Shown in pieces: positions 15,150 to 24,100 of a stretch of 37,658 nt of DNA. The DNA is from Roseofilum capinflatum BLCC-M114 (GTDB taxonomy: Bacteria; Cyanobacteriota; Cyanobacteriia; Cyanobacteriales; Desertifilaceae). Below the pieces are notes generated by a model. That model worked only from the letters and a program-made list of their open reading frames with translations. It had not been told where the DNA came from and did not search any database. The stretch lies in NCBI RefSeq assembly GCF_030068505.1, contig NZ_JAQOSO010000042.1:1-37658 (forward strand). Direction: 5' to 3'. Positions within the stretch are counted from its first letter, which is position 1. Each line of letters starts with the position of its first letter. The position numbers and the translations under genes are program-made.

Positions 15150-15860
15150 ATGACCCTAACAGAGAAGATAGCTGGCACAAAACTTAAGAGACAGGGTAGA
15201 AACCCGTCCCAACCTCAGCTATCTGATAGAGTATCAACAACTCCGGTTGTGGAATCTTTGGTTTCTATTGGAGAATCAGATCGCCATCTGCACCTGTGCC
15301 AATTGCGGACTCCCTCGGAGAGAATTATCTATCCCTTTGATCGCTTGAGTGAACAACCAACGGCTGTGTCTAATGCTGCGGATATCACAGAATCTGACTT
15401 ACCGTCCTCTGCTGGGGAGGGCAAGAGGATTCATTTGGATTTAGAAACCTTGCAAGGGTTTGAAGTGGTAAACCACCAGTTTCAACAGTGGGGTATCCAG
15501 TTTCGCAATGCGATCGCTCTTCAACCCTCTAATCCGGCTTATCCTCCGAAAACGGGCACGATGGTACTCATTGCCGGGCCCAAAAGTGGTTGGATGGAAG
15601 TTCTGTTTACTCGCCCGATCAGCGCAGTGAGTTGTTATGTCACTAGCTCCCGACGAATTACGTTAACGGGATTTGATCGACATAATCAAGCGATCGCCTA
15701 TACGGAGTTACCGGAAGCCAATCTAGCAGACTCTAACGCTGATATTGCTCCGAATGCTCTTTTGACCTTAACCACAGAGACTCCAGAAATTTACCGCATT
15801 AATTTTTCCGCTTTTGATGGACAATTTAGTGTAGATGAGTTTCATATTCAATGGGATTAG
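15150..15860 (+). CDS. Unrecognised protein with beta-sandwich-like C-terminal domain
   Basis: This is a 236-residue protein with a good start (GGAG five bases before the ATG). Residues 1-90 are polar and low in structure. Residues about 95-236 look like one beta-rich domain: LQGFEVVNHQFQQWGIQF, then MVLIAGPKSGWMEVLF, ISAVSCYVTSSRRITLTGF and FDGQFSVDEFHIQW. That strand pattern resembles the jelly-roll domains often seen in cyanobacterial PEP-CTERM-type extracellular proteins, where GI-x-F and a final D-x-x-x-I-x-W strand are common. However, this protein has no signal peptide and no PEP-CTERM tail. No function is assigned. It sits alone between the rsmD terminator and the NSUN-like gene. Confidence 0.75.
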   Translation: MTLTEKIAGTKLKRQGRNPSQPQLSDRVSTTPVVESLVSIGESDRHLHLCQLRTPSERIIYPFDRLSEQPTAVSNAADITESDLPSSAGEGKRIHLDLETLQGFEVVNHQFQQWGIQFRNAIALQPSNPAYPPKTGTMVLIAGPKSGWMEVLFTRPISAVSCYVTSSRRITLTGFDRHNQAIAYTELPEANLADSNADIAPNALLTLTTETPEIYRINFSAFDGQFSVDEFHIQWD

Positions 15861-15907
15861 CGATCGCATTTTAAGATAATGAAGGTGTTGTTGTGTGTTG
15901 TTGATGG

Positions 15908-16864
15908 ATGTCCTCTAAACTTCTGAAGCAGTTTAGCGATCGCCTCTGGAACGATCCCCAAGTACGGGATCAATTCATCCAAGCCTTCGATCAGCCCCCT
16001 CCCTTACATCCCTGTATTCTCTGGTGTCAAGACCCCCCTTTAGAGCGTCCCTTTGCCGTAGAACCCCCCCAACCTTGGCAACCGGATCGGGTGGATCGAC
16101 TCAGTTTAGGAGCGCAACCGGGAAAACATCCTGCCCACGATCGCGGAGCCTATTATTGTCTCGACTTTTCTTCTGTATTTGCCGCTTCTCCTCTGTTGCA
16201 GCTCTCAGACCTGAAAACGGCGATCGATGTTTGCGCTGCTCCGGGAGGTAAAAGTTTATTCACCTGGCATATTCTGCAACCGGACTTACTCCTGTGCAAT
16301 GAAGTGGTTGGTAAGCGCCTGGGAACCCTGATGGCCAACTTAAGGCGCTGTCACGTTTCTAACTTTGTCAATCAGCAACCGGGGGCGATCGCCACCCAAC
16401 TCGACCCCCACCGACTGGCTCAACACTTCCCCCAAGCCTTTCAGCTCGTCCTCATTGATGCACCCTGTAGCGGTCAATCCCTATTATTGAAACACAAACA
16501 AGTCCCCGGATGTTTTCATAAAGTCACCCGCAACCGCAATGCCAACCGGCAAAAACGAATTATCGGCAATTCCGCTCAATTAGTCGCGCCCCAAGGTTAT
16601 CTCCTTTACATGACTTGCACTTATTCTCTGGAAGAAAACGAGCAAGTTTGCCACTGGTTACTGAAAAAATACCCCCACTTTCAACCCATTCCCGTGCCCC
16701 ATCTTCTCGCTTACCAATCCCATCTTACTGACCTCCCCTGCTATCGTCTTTGGCCTCACCAAGGGTTAGGCGCTGGTGCATTTACCGCCCTCTTTCAAAA
16801 CCAGAATTTGGGGGAAGCCTGTACAATTTCTCTTGATGATTTAGCGACTATTAATCGTTTATAG
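15908..16864 (+). CDS. RsmB/NOP2/Sun-type RNA (cytosine-5) methyltransferase
   Basis: This 318-residue enzyme has the NSUN core. The AdoMet-binding motif I is DVCAAPGGKSLFTW (about 106-119). Motif IV is LIDAPCSGQSLL (about 183-194), holding the Pro-Cys used for product release. Motif VI is MTCTYSLEENEQV (about 236-248), holding the catalytic Cys. Such enzymes methylate C5 of cytosine in rRNA or tRNA. It is shorter than RsmB (about 430 residues) because it lacks the NusB-like N-terminal domain, and it is nearer to the RsmF/NSUN6 core. The exact target is unknown. A HIP1 site lies within the first 15 codons. It converges on the large kinase gene with a 31-base gap. Confidence 0.88.
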   Translation: MSSKLLKQFSDRLWNDPQVRDQFIQAFDQPPPLHPCILWCQDPPLERPFAVEPPQPWQPDRVDRLSLGAQPGKHPAHDRGAYYCLDFSSVFAASPLLQLSDLKTAIDVCAAPGGKSLFTWHILQPDLLLCNEVVGKRLGTLMANLRRCHVSNFVNQQPGAIATQLDPHRLAQHFPQAFQLVLIDAPCSGQSLLLKHKQVPGCFHKVTRNRNANRQKRIIGNSAQLVAPQGYLLYMTCTYSLEENEQVCHWLLKKYPHFQPIPVPHLLAYQSHLTDLPCYRLWPHQGLGAGAFTALFQNQNLGEACTISLDDLATINRL

Positions 16865-16895
16865 CCTGTCTCAAATAAAGGTTATCCCCAGTCAA

Positions 16896-19800
16896 CTATT
16901 CCTCCTCCGTAGGTCGTAAAGGAATTTCCACAATAAACTGAGCGCCCTCTCCCGGTTGAGAAATACAACTGAGTTGTCCGCTATGTTTTTCTACCACAAT
17001 TTGATAACTAATGGATAAGCCTAAACCGGTTCCAGAACCTACGGGTTTAGTAGTATAAAAAGGGTTAAAGATCCGTTTCACAGTTTCCTCACTCATCCCC
17101 GGGCCATTATCGGCAACGATCACTTCTACAGATTGGCGATCGGTGACTTGAGTCCGAACCGTAATCGAAGGTTGCCGATCTTCAGGGGTTTCGGTATTTC
17201 TCTGATCTTGCATCGCATCGCAAGCATTGGTTAATAAATTCATGAACACTTGATTGAGTTGCGAGGCGTAGCAATTGACGAGAGGTAAATTACCATACTC
17301 TTTAACAATTTTAATTTCTTTTTCATTCCCCGACTCTTTGAGCCGATTTTGCAAAATCAAGAGGGTACTATCTAATCCATCATGCAGGTTAACTGGTTTT
17401 TTGTCTGCTTCATCTAGACGGGAGAAGTTGCGTAGGGAGAGGATAATCTTACGGATGCGTTCAGCTCCGACTTGCATGGAATTGAGCAGATTTTTGAGAT
17501 CTTCACTGATAAAGTCTAAATCAATATCGTCAATTCGATCTTCAATTTCTTCCACTGGATTAGGATAATGGCTTTGGTAAAGATCGATGAGAGACAGTAA
17601 ATCTTCAACATATTCTGTCGCCGGGGCTAGGTTCCCATAGATAAAACTCACAGGATTATTGATTTCATGGGCAACACCAGCGACCATTTGACCTAAACCG
17701 GACATTTTTTCTGTTTGAATCAGTTGGGCTTGGGTTCGTTGTAACTCTTCTAGGGTTTGAGATAAATCTTGATTTTTCTGGTTTAATTCTTGGGTACGCT
17801 CTTGCACTTTCTGCTCGACGGAGGCATAGAGGAGGGCATTATCGAGGGCGATCGCCGCTTGGGAGGATAAAACTTGCAGCACTTCAATGCGATCAGCAGT
17901 GAAGGCATCAGTGGTTAAGTTATTCTCTAAGTACAGGATACTAATCAGTTGGCCTTGGCTGACAATGGGGATACACAGCAGGGATTTTACCTGTCGTTTA
18001 GTAAGATAAGGATCGTTAGTAAATTGCCCTTCTCGACAGGCATGGCTTAAAACCACATCCGAGAGCGATCGCTCCACATAGTTAATCACGGTAATGGGAA
18101 GCTCTTCACTCGTTTCTACGGCTGTTGAGTCTTGAGTGATAATGGTTTCCTCATCTACCGAAGCCGACGCAGAAATCAGCAACTTGCCTTCCTTGGGCAG
18201 CAGCAAAAATCCGGATTGCGCTCCGGCATTTTCAATCAAGATTTGCATTAAGTTCCCTAAAAGCTTATCCAAAACGATTTCACTGGAAATGGCTTGAGAG
18301 GCTTTGAGGACTGTATTTAAATCTAGGCTATTAGAAATCGAGTTGGTGGAGGTGTGAATGGTTTTAGCCACATCTATCCCATTGGTGGGTTGATTTAATT
18401 TGGCTTCTAATTGGGGATAGGCTAATTTCAGAGAAGCCACTTTGCGCTTGATCCCCCACTTCTGGTAATGATAGTAAGCCTCTCGCAGATGGACAAGAGC
18501 ATAGGAAGCTTTATTTTTTTGCACCCAAAACTCAGCCGCCCGTTCATTGGCGATCGCCTGTAGCGGAATTAACTCATGTTCTGTAGCAACGGCGATCGCG
18601 CGATCGTAAAGATCGATCGCCAACTCCAGATCATTTTGCACAGCAGCCAATTCCGCCTCTACCAGTAAATATTTAGACAAGAAATTAGCCGCACAGTTTT
18701 CCGACCATACCTTTAGTTGCCGTTGATTCTCTCTCACCTTGCTTAACAGAGCCTCTCTCTCTGCTTCCTCAGTCACCCCATAAGCCGATAAATACAGCAA
18801 AGAAGAATAGAAATTATACTCAGTAACCGGCACAGTCCCCAGAATCGACTGAAGTTGATTGGCGATCGTCTCACTCAGAGCTAAAGCAGCCTCCAGATTG
18901 CCATACAAATATAACGTTTGCATCTTAAAAATCTGATAAATACACAAAGCAAACGTATTCTGATTTTGCTGGCACAGCTCAATATACTCCCCTTCAGTAA
19001 CATTCGGCCCATCAAAATTCAACGGCTCATCCGTTCGATCGTCCAAATTCAACAGCACCAACTGTAAGCCCAGTAAAATATCGGTCACCAATTGATTTTC
19101 CGTTTTTTGGGCAAAAGGTAAATACTTCGGAACCTCTTCTAAAATCTCGTTAATCGGTTTACCTTGAACAAAGAAATTAAGAGACTGATTATGTAAAACA
19201 TAACCCGCATAGGGTAAATCACCGGAATCCAACGCAGATTGATAAGCCTCATTGCCTAACGGGGTGGAATCTTTCACAGGATTAAACCAATAATTCAAAG
19301 TGCTAATTAAACAAACACCAGCCTTATAAGTAGGATGTCCCCACTTTTGATTGAGTTGATAAGCCACCCGTCCCAGATCGTAGGCATTGCGGTATTCTCC
19401 AAACAAATTCACCAACAAAATGCCATAGGTAGGCAAAAAGAACCCCACTTCTGGTGTGTATCCTTCCTCTAAAACCAACGTTGCACCCTTAAGAATCATC
19501 AGCGTCCACAACTGAATATTCAGCATATACGTCGGTGGAGCCAAATTATTTAATAACTTCACCTTCATTTCGCTAACCGGATTCTCCATTTTCGGCTGCT
19601 CAAGCAACGATAAGATAGGGCGATTCCCTAACGCTTGACCCGCCTTCTCTAACTCCTGGGGAATCACCCCATCTAAACCCTCACTCGGTACATCTATCCC
19701 TAACAAATCAAGGGCATTTCTGCCAATTTCTACCGCCTTTTGATATTGACCTCTGAGCGTATTTTGAATTAATAGAATATTATAAATTTCCGCTTTCTCA

Positions 19801-22283
19801 AAATCCGACTGAGCATGAACTAAAACCTCGTCAATTAAAGCTTCTGACTCAGCAAAATTTCCATTCAGATACTCTACATCTGCCCGTTCCTTATACAACG
19901 AAAACGCAAACCCATGATCGAACTGCCAAATATTATCCGGTAGACGACTCATTGCCTCCCTGAGATATTGAGCAGCAGCCACAAAAGCCGTAGCATCTTT
20001 CGCTCGCTTCCCAGCTTCCAAATTCAGTTGAGCCAATTCCAGGATTTCATCCCTCTCCGTAATCAAAGATCGACCCACATTCATATGATCGACCAACTCA
20101 AAAATCCGTTCATTGCGATACTCAACCGGCGTTCTCTCCAACAGCATTCGCCCGATTTTCAGATGCACCGCCTTTTTATCCACCTCATCAATCAAAGTAT
20201 AAGCCGCTTGTTGAACGCGATCGTGGGAAAACTTATAATTTAAGATTAATAAAGGAGCCGTCACCAAATCAAAATCAACCACATCGCGACCCGAATTCGC
20301 TTGGATCATTTTTTCTTCAATGGCAGGCAACAAATCTTGAAATGTGCCATAGGATTCCTTTTCATAAATCAAAGACAGGGTATTTAAGTCAAATTGATTC
20401 CCCAAACAAGCCGATAATCGTAAAACCTCCTGCGTCTTTTCTGGTAACTTCCGTAACTTACTAATCATTAAGTCCACCACATTCTCGGTAATACTCATGG
20501 ACTCAATTTCTTCTAAATCCCAAGACCATCCGCCCATGGTCTCCGGCTGAGGCGGGATAAACGTGAGCAGCTTTTCTTGGTATAAAGTTTTCAGAAACTC
20601 ATTCACAAAAAAGGGATTCCCTTCTGTTTTATTTTTGATCAAATTTGCCAAAGACTGAACTGACCCTTGGTCTTGATGCAGAGTCTGAGAAATTAACTGG
20701 CCAATTTGATTTAAGTTTAGATTTTTTAAGTGAATTTCGCTCAGATTCACCGACTGAATTCGCAGGGAATCCACCATCATCATCAGAGGATGACTGGGAC
20801 TGACTTCATTATCTCGATAGGCTCCAATTAAGAAAAAGTGTTTTACCTCTGCTTCTGTCAACATTAGCTCAATCAACTTCAACGTGGCAGAATCTGCCCA
20901 TTGTAAGTCATCTAAGAACATCACTAAGGGATGTTCTGGGCGACAGAAAATTTGCACAAAATTTTGAAAGACTAAATTAAATCGATTTTGGGATTCAGTT
21001 GGCCCTAATTCAATGACGGGGGATTGAGGGCCAATAATATATTCAATTTCAGGAATAACATCAATAATAATTTGCCCATTGGGGCCCAGGGCGACTAATA
21101 ACTTCTCTTTCCAGGCTTTTAATTTCTCTTCACTTTCCGTCAGTAATAAATTGACCAACTCAGAAAAAGCTTTAACGATAGCAAAATAGGGAATACTCCT
21201 CTGAAATTGATCGAATTTACCCAGGATAAAATAGCCATTTTTACGGGTGATGGGCTTATAAATTTCTTGCACTAAAGCCGATTTTCCGATCCCAGAATAG
21301 CCGCTCACCAGCATAAATTCCTTATGACCATCAGCGACTCGCTCAAAAGCCGCCAACAGGGTATCGATTTCCTTATCCCTTCCATAGAGTTTTTCCGGAA
21401 TCTTAAATTTATCGGAAATATCTTGTTCCCCTAACGGAAATAAGTCGATCTGGTCATTTTCTTTGAGATTCACCAAACACCGTTCTAAATCGGCCAGTAA
21501 TCCCCAACTACTTTGGTAGCGCTCCTCAGCATTTTTAGCCAGTAATTTGATCACCAAATCAGAAACAATCTGAGGAATTTCTGGATTTATAACATAGGGA
21601 GCCGTGGGTTGTTTCGCAATATGACAATGGATGAGTTCCATCGTTTCTGTGGCTTCAAAAGGCAGCTTATGGGTCAGCAGTTCATAAAAGGTGACCCCCA
21701 AGGAATAGAAATCTGTGCGATAGTCTAAGCTGCGATTGAGTCTTCCAGTTTGCTCTGGGGACATATAAGCTAAAGTCCCTTCAATCGTCGGAGCATGAGG
21801 AGAGGGTTCATCCTCTCGATTGAGCATTCCCGATATACTTAAATCAACCAGTTTGACTTTTCCGGTCGCGGGATTAAAGACAATATTAGCCGGATTGATA
21901 TCTTTATGAATAATATTGGCTTGATGCAAATCTCCCAAACTTTTAACAATTTGGATGGCTAAGTTCAAAAATCCTAACAGGGTAAATTTTTGAGAGGCTA
22001 ACAACTGTTTTAAGGATTCTCCCCCGAAATCCTCTAAAACCATCACTAAAGAGTTTTGATGGGTTTCTAGGCTGTAAGCCTTAACCACGCTATCGAGATT
22101 GAGGCGATTGAGGAGTTCAAACTCTTGCTGATATCGATTTCTCTCTTCCCCAGTGGGATACTCAGATTTGAGTAACTTGAGAATCACGGGCAGATTCCCT
22201 TTTTGTTGACAACCCCGATAGACTACTGTTTTGTCACTTTCGTAGATTTTGGCAAGAATTTGGTAGCCGCTTAGATTGATCAT
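16896..22283 (-). CDS. Ser/Thr kinase-AAA ATPase-GAF-histidine kinase hybrid (HstK type)
   Basis: The protein has 1795 residues from the ATG at 22283 (a TTG two codons earlier is unlikely). Domains in order: an N-terminal eukaryotic-type kinase, with Lys36 in VILKLLK, a catalytic loop HKDINPANI around 126-134, and DLS instead of DFG at 147-149. A predictor-type AAA ATPase follows, with P-loop GYSGIGKS at 328-335 and Walker B FLDD at about 456-459. Next is a helical TPR-like region (about 700-1290), a GAF domain (about 1340-1490), a coiled coil, HisKA with His1539 in GVAHEINNP, and HATPase_c with an N box near 1686 and DNGPG at 1725-1729. This layout is that of cyanobacterial HstK proteins, thought to integrate ligand sensing with Ser/Thr and His phosphorylation. 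No response regulator is adjacent. The protein is presumably cytoplasmic, with no membrane segment seen. Confidence 0.95.
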   Translation of the reverse strand: MINLSGYQILAKIYESDKTVVYRGCQQKGNLPVILKLLKSEYPTGEERNRYQQEFELLNRLNLDSVVKAYSLETHQNSLVMVLEDFGGESLKQLLASQKFTLLGFLNLAIQIVKSLGDLHQANIIHKDINPANIVFNPATGKVKLVDLSISGMLNREDEPSPHAPTIEGTLAYMSPEQTGRLNRSLDYRTDFYSLGVTFYELLTHKLPFEATETMELIHCHIAKQPTAPYVINPEIPQIVSDLVIKLLAKNAEERYQSSWGLLADLERCLVNLKENDQIDLFPLGEQDISDKFKIPEKLYGRDKEIDTLLAAFERVADGHKEFMLVSGYSGIGKSALVQEIYKPITRKNGYFILGKFDQFQRSIPYFAIVKAFSELVNLLLTESEEKLKAWKEKLLVALGPNGQIIIDVIPEIEYIIGPQSPVIELGPTESQNRFNLVFQNFVQIFCRPEHPLVMFLDDLQWADSATLKLIELMLTEAEVKHFFLIGAYRDNEVSPSHPLMMMVDSLRIQSVNLSEIHLKNLNLNQIGQLISQTLHQDQGSVQSLANLIKNKTEGNPFFVNEFLKTLYQEKLLTFIPPQPETMGGWSWDLEEIESMSITENVVDLMISKLRKLPEKTQEVLRLSACLGNQFDLNTLSLIYEKESYGTFQDLLPAIEEKMIQANSGRDVVDFDLVTAPLLILNYKFSHDRVQQAAYTLIDEVDKKAVHLKIGRMLLERTPVEYRNERIFELVDHMNVGRSLITERDEILELAQLNLEAGKRAKDATAFVAAAQYLREAMSRLPDNIWQFDHGFAFSLYKERADVEYLNGNFAESEALIDEVLVHAQSDFEKAEIYNILLIQNTLRGQYQKAVEIGRNALDLLGIDVPSEGLDGVIPQELEKAGQALGNRPILSLLEQPKMENPVSEMKVKLLNNLAPPTYMLNIQLWTLMILKGATLVLEEGYTPEVGFFLPTYGILLVNLFGEYRNAYDLGRVAYQLNQKWGHPTYKAGVCLISTLNYWFNPVKDSTPLGNEAYQSALDSGDLPYAGYVLHNQSLNFFVQGKPINEILEEVPKYLPFAQKTENQLVTDILLGLQLVLLNLDDRTDEPLNFDGPNVTEGEYIELCQQNQNTFALCIYQIFKMQTLYLYGNLEAALALSETIANQLQSILGTVPVTEYNFYSSLLYLSAYGVTEEAEREALLSKVRENQRQLKVWSENCAANFLSKYLLVEAELAAVQNDLELAIDLYDRAIAVATEHELIPLQAIANERAAEFWVQKNKASYALVHLREAYYHYQKWGIKRKVASLKLAYPQLEAKLNQPTNGIDVAKTIHTSTNSISNSLDLNTVLKASQAISSEIVLDKLLGNLMQILIENAGAQSGFLLLPKEGKLLISASASVDEETIITQDSTAVETSEELPITVINYVERSLSDVVLSHACREGQFTNDPYLTKRQVKSLLCIPIVSQGQLISILYLENNLTTDAFTADRIEVLQVLSSQAAIALDNALLYASVEQKVQERTQELNQKNQDLSQTLEELQRTQAQLIQTEKMSGLGQMVAGVAHEINNPVSFIYGNLAPATEYVEDLLSLIDLYQSHYPNPVEEIEDRIDDIDLDFISEDLKNLLNSMQVGAERIRKIILSLRNFSRLDEADKKPVNLHDGLDSTLLILQNRLKESGNEKEIKIVKEYGNLPLVNCYASQLNQVFMNLLTNACDAMQDQRNTETPEDRQPSITVRTQVTDRQSVEVIVADNGPGMSEETVKRIFNPFYTTKPVGSGTGLGLSISYQIVVEKHSGQLSCISQPGEGAQFIVEIPLRPTEEE

Positions 22284-22454
22284 AATCAAACACTCTAAAT
22301 CGCTTTGGGGAAGTACGGATAGGATACCCTGGGTAGAGAAGATGCAGACGACCTGAAGCGATCGCCGCCACCCTAGATCAAGATTACCTCACCAATTTAG
22401 CAAAATATAGCCCTGGGTGTTGATCCTGCATTCTCCATAGCAATTAGACCTGAT

Positions 22455-22500
22455 GTAGGGGCGTTTCATGTCCCCAAGGGAAATGGCCGTTCGCCCCTAC
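22455..22500. repeat. GTAGGGGCG inverted repeat downstream of gnd
   Basis: GTAGGGGCG (22455-22463) pairs with CGCCCCTAC (22492-22500), with a smaller stem GGGAAAT/ATGTCCCC-like inside. It lies just after the gnd stop and probably serves as its terminator. The same arms recur after ileS at 29247-29276, so it is a dispersed repeat. Confidence 0.65.
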
Positions 22501-22510
22501 TAGGATGGCT

Positions 22511-23929
22511 CTATTCCATCCATTGACTATGGAAAAACTCCCCTCTCGGTTTATCAATCCGTTCATAGGTATGAGCGCCAAAGAAATCTCGTTGCGCTTG
22601 CGTCAAGTTTTGGGGTAAAGTCGCCCGACGATAACTATCAAAGTAGTCCAAAGACGCACTAAAAGCCGGAACCGGAATTCCCAACTGACAAGCCAGACCC
22701 AACACTTCCCGCCAAGCTTGTTGACGGTCTAGAATCGTCTGCTTAAACTCAGGAGCAAGCAGCAAATTAGGCAATCCCGGATTCTCCTTAAACGCCACCT
22801 TAATCTTATCCAAGAAGCCCGCACGAATAATGCATCCGCCTTTCCAGATGCGGGAAATCTCGCTCAGATTCAACTCATAACCAAACTCTTGGGAAGCCTT
22901 ACTCAGCAGCGCCATCCCCTGAGCATAGGAACAAATCTTAGAGCAATAGAGAGCATCCCGAATCTTAGGAATAAACGCCTTGAGATCCCCATCATACGCG
23001 CTACTCGGCCCCGTTAACTCCTGAGAAGCTGCGACTCGCTCCTCCTTATAGGAAGACATAATCCGCGCATTCACGGCTGCGGTAATGGTGGGAATACTCA
23101 CCCCCAATTCCAGAGAAGTCACCACCGTCCACCGTCCCGTCCCTTTTTGACCGGCTGCATCTACAATCAGATCGATGACATGCTGGTTAGTATCGGGATC
23201 GATTTTGGTAAAGATATCCCTGGTAATCTCAATCAGAAAGGAATTGAGTTCCTCGGTTTCGTTCCATTCCTTAAACACTTCATGGAGTTCAGGATTGGTT
23301 AAACCGACCGCATTTTTGAGCAAATCATAAGCTTCAGCAATGAGTTGCATATCACCATACTCAATGCCATTGTGAACCATTTTCACATAATGGCCCGCTC
23401 CGCCCTTACCAATAAACGTAACACAAGGGCCATCATCCACTTGGGCCGCAATTTTGGTGACAATCGATTCCAATTCTTGGTAAGCGGCTGGGGTTCCCCC
23501 TGGCATTAAACTGGGGCCATTGAGCGCTCCTTCTTCACCGCCACTGACTCCCATGCCCACAAATCCTAGCTTACAGGCTTCGAGATCTTGAGTGCGCCGT
23601 TCCGTGTCTTCATAGAGAGAGTTGCCCCCATCGATAATCATATCTCCTTCATCGAGTAAGGGCTTGAGACTATCGATTACTGCATCAACGGGTTTACCCG
23701 CTTTTACCATAATCAAAATTTTGCGCGGGCGATCGAGTTTTTGCACAAATTCTTCTAGGGTTTGGGCCGCTAAGAAATTTTTGCCCTTGGCTCTGGTAGC
23801 CATAAACTCTTCCGTTTTGGCATAAGTGCGGTTATAAACCGTTACGGGAAATCCATTGCGTTCTACATTCAGGGCCAGGTTTTCACCCATAACCGCAAGG
23901 CCAATTAGACCAAAACTTGGCTGTGTCAT
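22511..23929 (-). CDS. gnd: 6-phosphogluconate dehydrogenase (decarboxylating)
   Basis: The protein has 472 residues from the ATG at 23929 (the in-frame TTG at 23956 would add nine residues not usual in the family). The N-terminal Rossmann motif is GLIGLAVMGENLALN. The active-site signature is FVGMGVSGGEEGALNGPSLM, followed by GKGGAGHYVKMVHNGIEYGD with the catalytic Lys. The NADP-dimer tail is GAHTYERID near the end. It oxidises and decarboxylates 6-phosphogluconate to ribulose 5-phosphate in the oxidative pentose phosphate pathway, the main dark source of NADPH in cyanobacteria. Its promoter region (23930-24100) is shared with the divergent Ycf66 gene. Confidence 0.97.
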   Translation of the reverse strand: MTQPSFGLIGLAVMGENLALNVERNGFPVTVYNRTYAKTEEFMATRAKGKNFLAAQTLEEFVQKLDRPRKILIMVKAGKPVDAVIDSLKPLLDEGDMIIDGGNSLYEDTERRTQDLEACKLGFVGMGVSGGEEGALNGPSLMPGGTPAAYQELESIVTKIAAQVDDGPCVTFIGKGGAGHYVKMVHNGIEYGDMQLIAEAYDLLKNAVGLTNPELHEVFKEWNETEELNSFLIEITRDIFTKIDPDTNQHVIDLIVDAAGQKGTGRWTVVTSLELGVSIPTITAAVNARIMSSYKEERVAASQELTGPSSAYDGDLKAFIPKIRDALYCSKICSYAQGMALLSKASQEFGYELNLSEISRIWKGGCIIRAGFLDKIKVAFKENPGLPNLLLAPEFKQTILDRQQAWREVLGLACQLGIPVPAFSASLDYFDSYRRATLPQNLTQAQRDFFGAHTYERIDKPRGEFFHSQWME

Positions 23930-24100
23930 AAGTTTATATACTTGTGTAAGCAACAATTGCTTGCTATAACAGCAAATTACCTACAAGGTTAGCCCGATCT
24001 GTAAAATAGTCCTGTAAAGAAGAGATTAAGTCTGGGCCATCACGGTAAAATGACCCTGTAGGCTGTAGACAGAGAATTAATAACAGAGGGTTCAGCAGAC

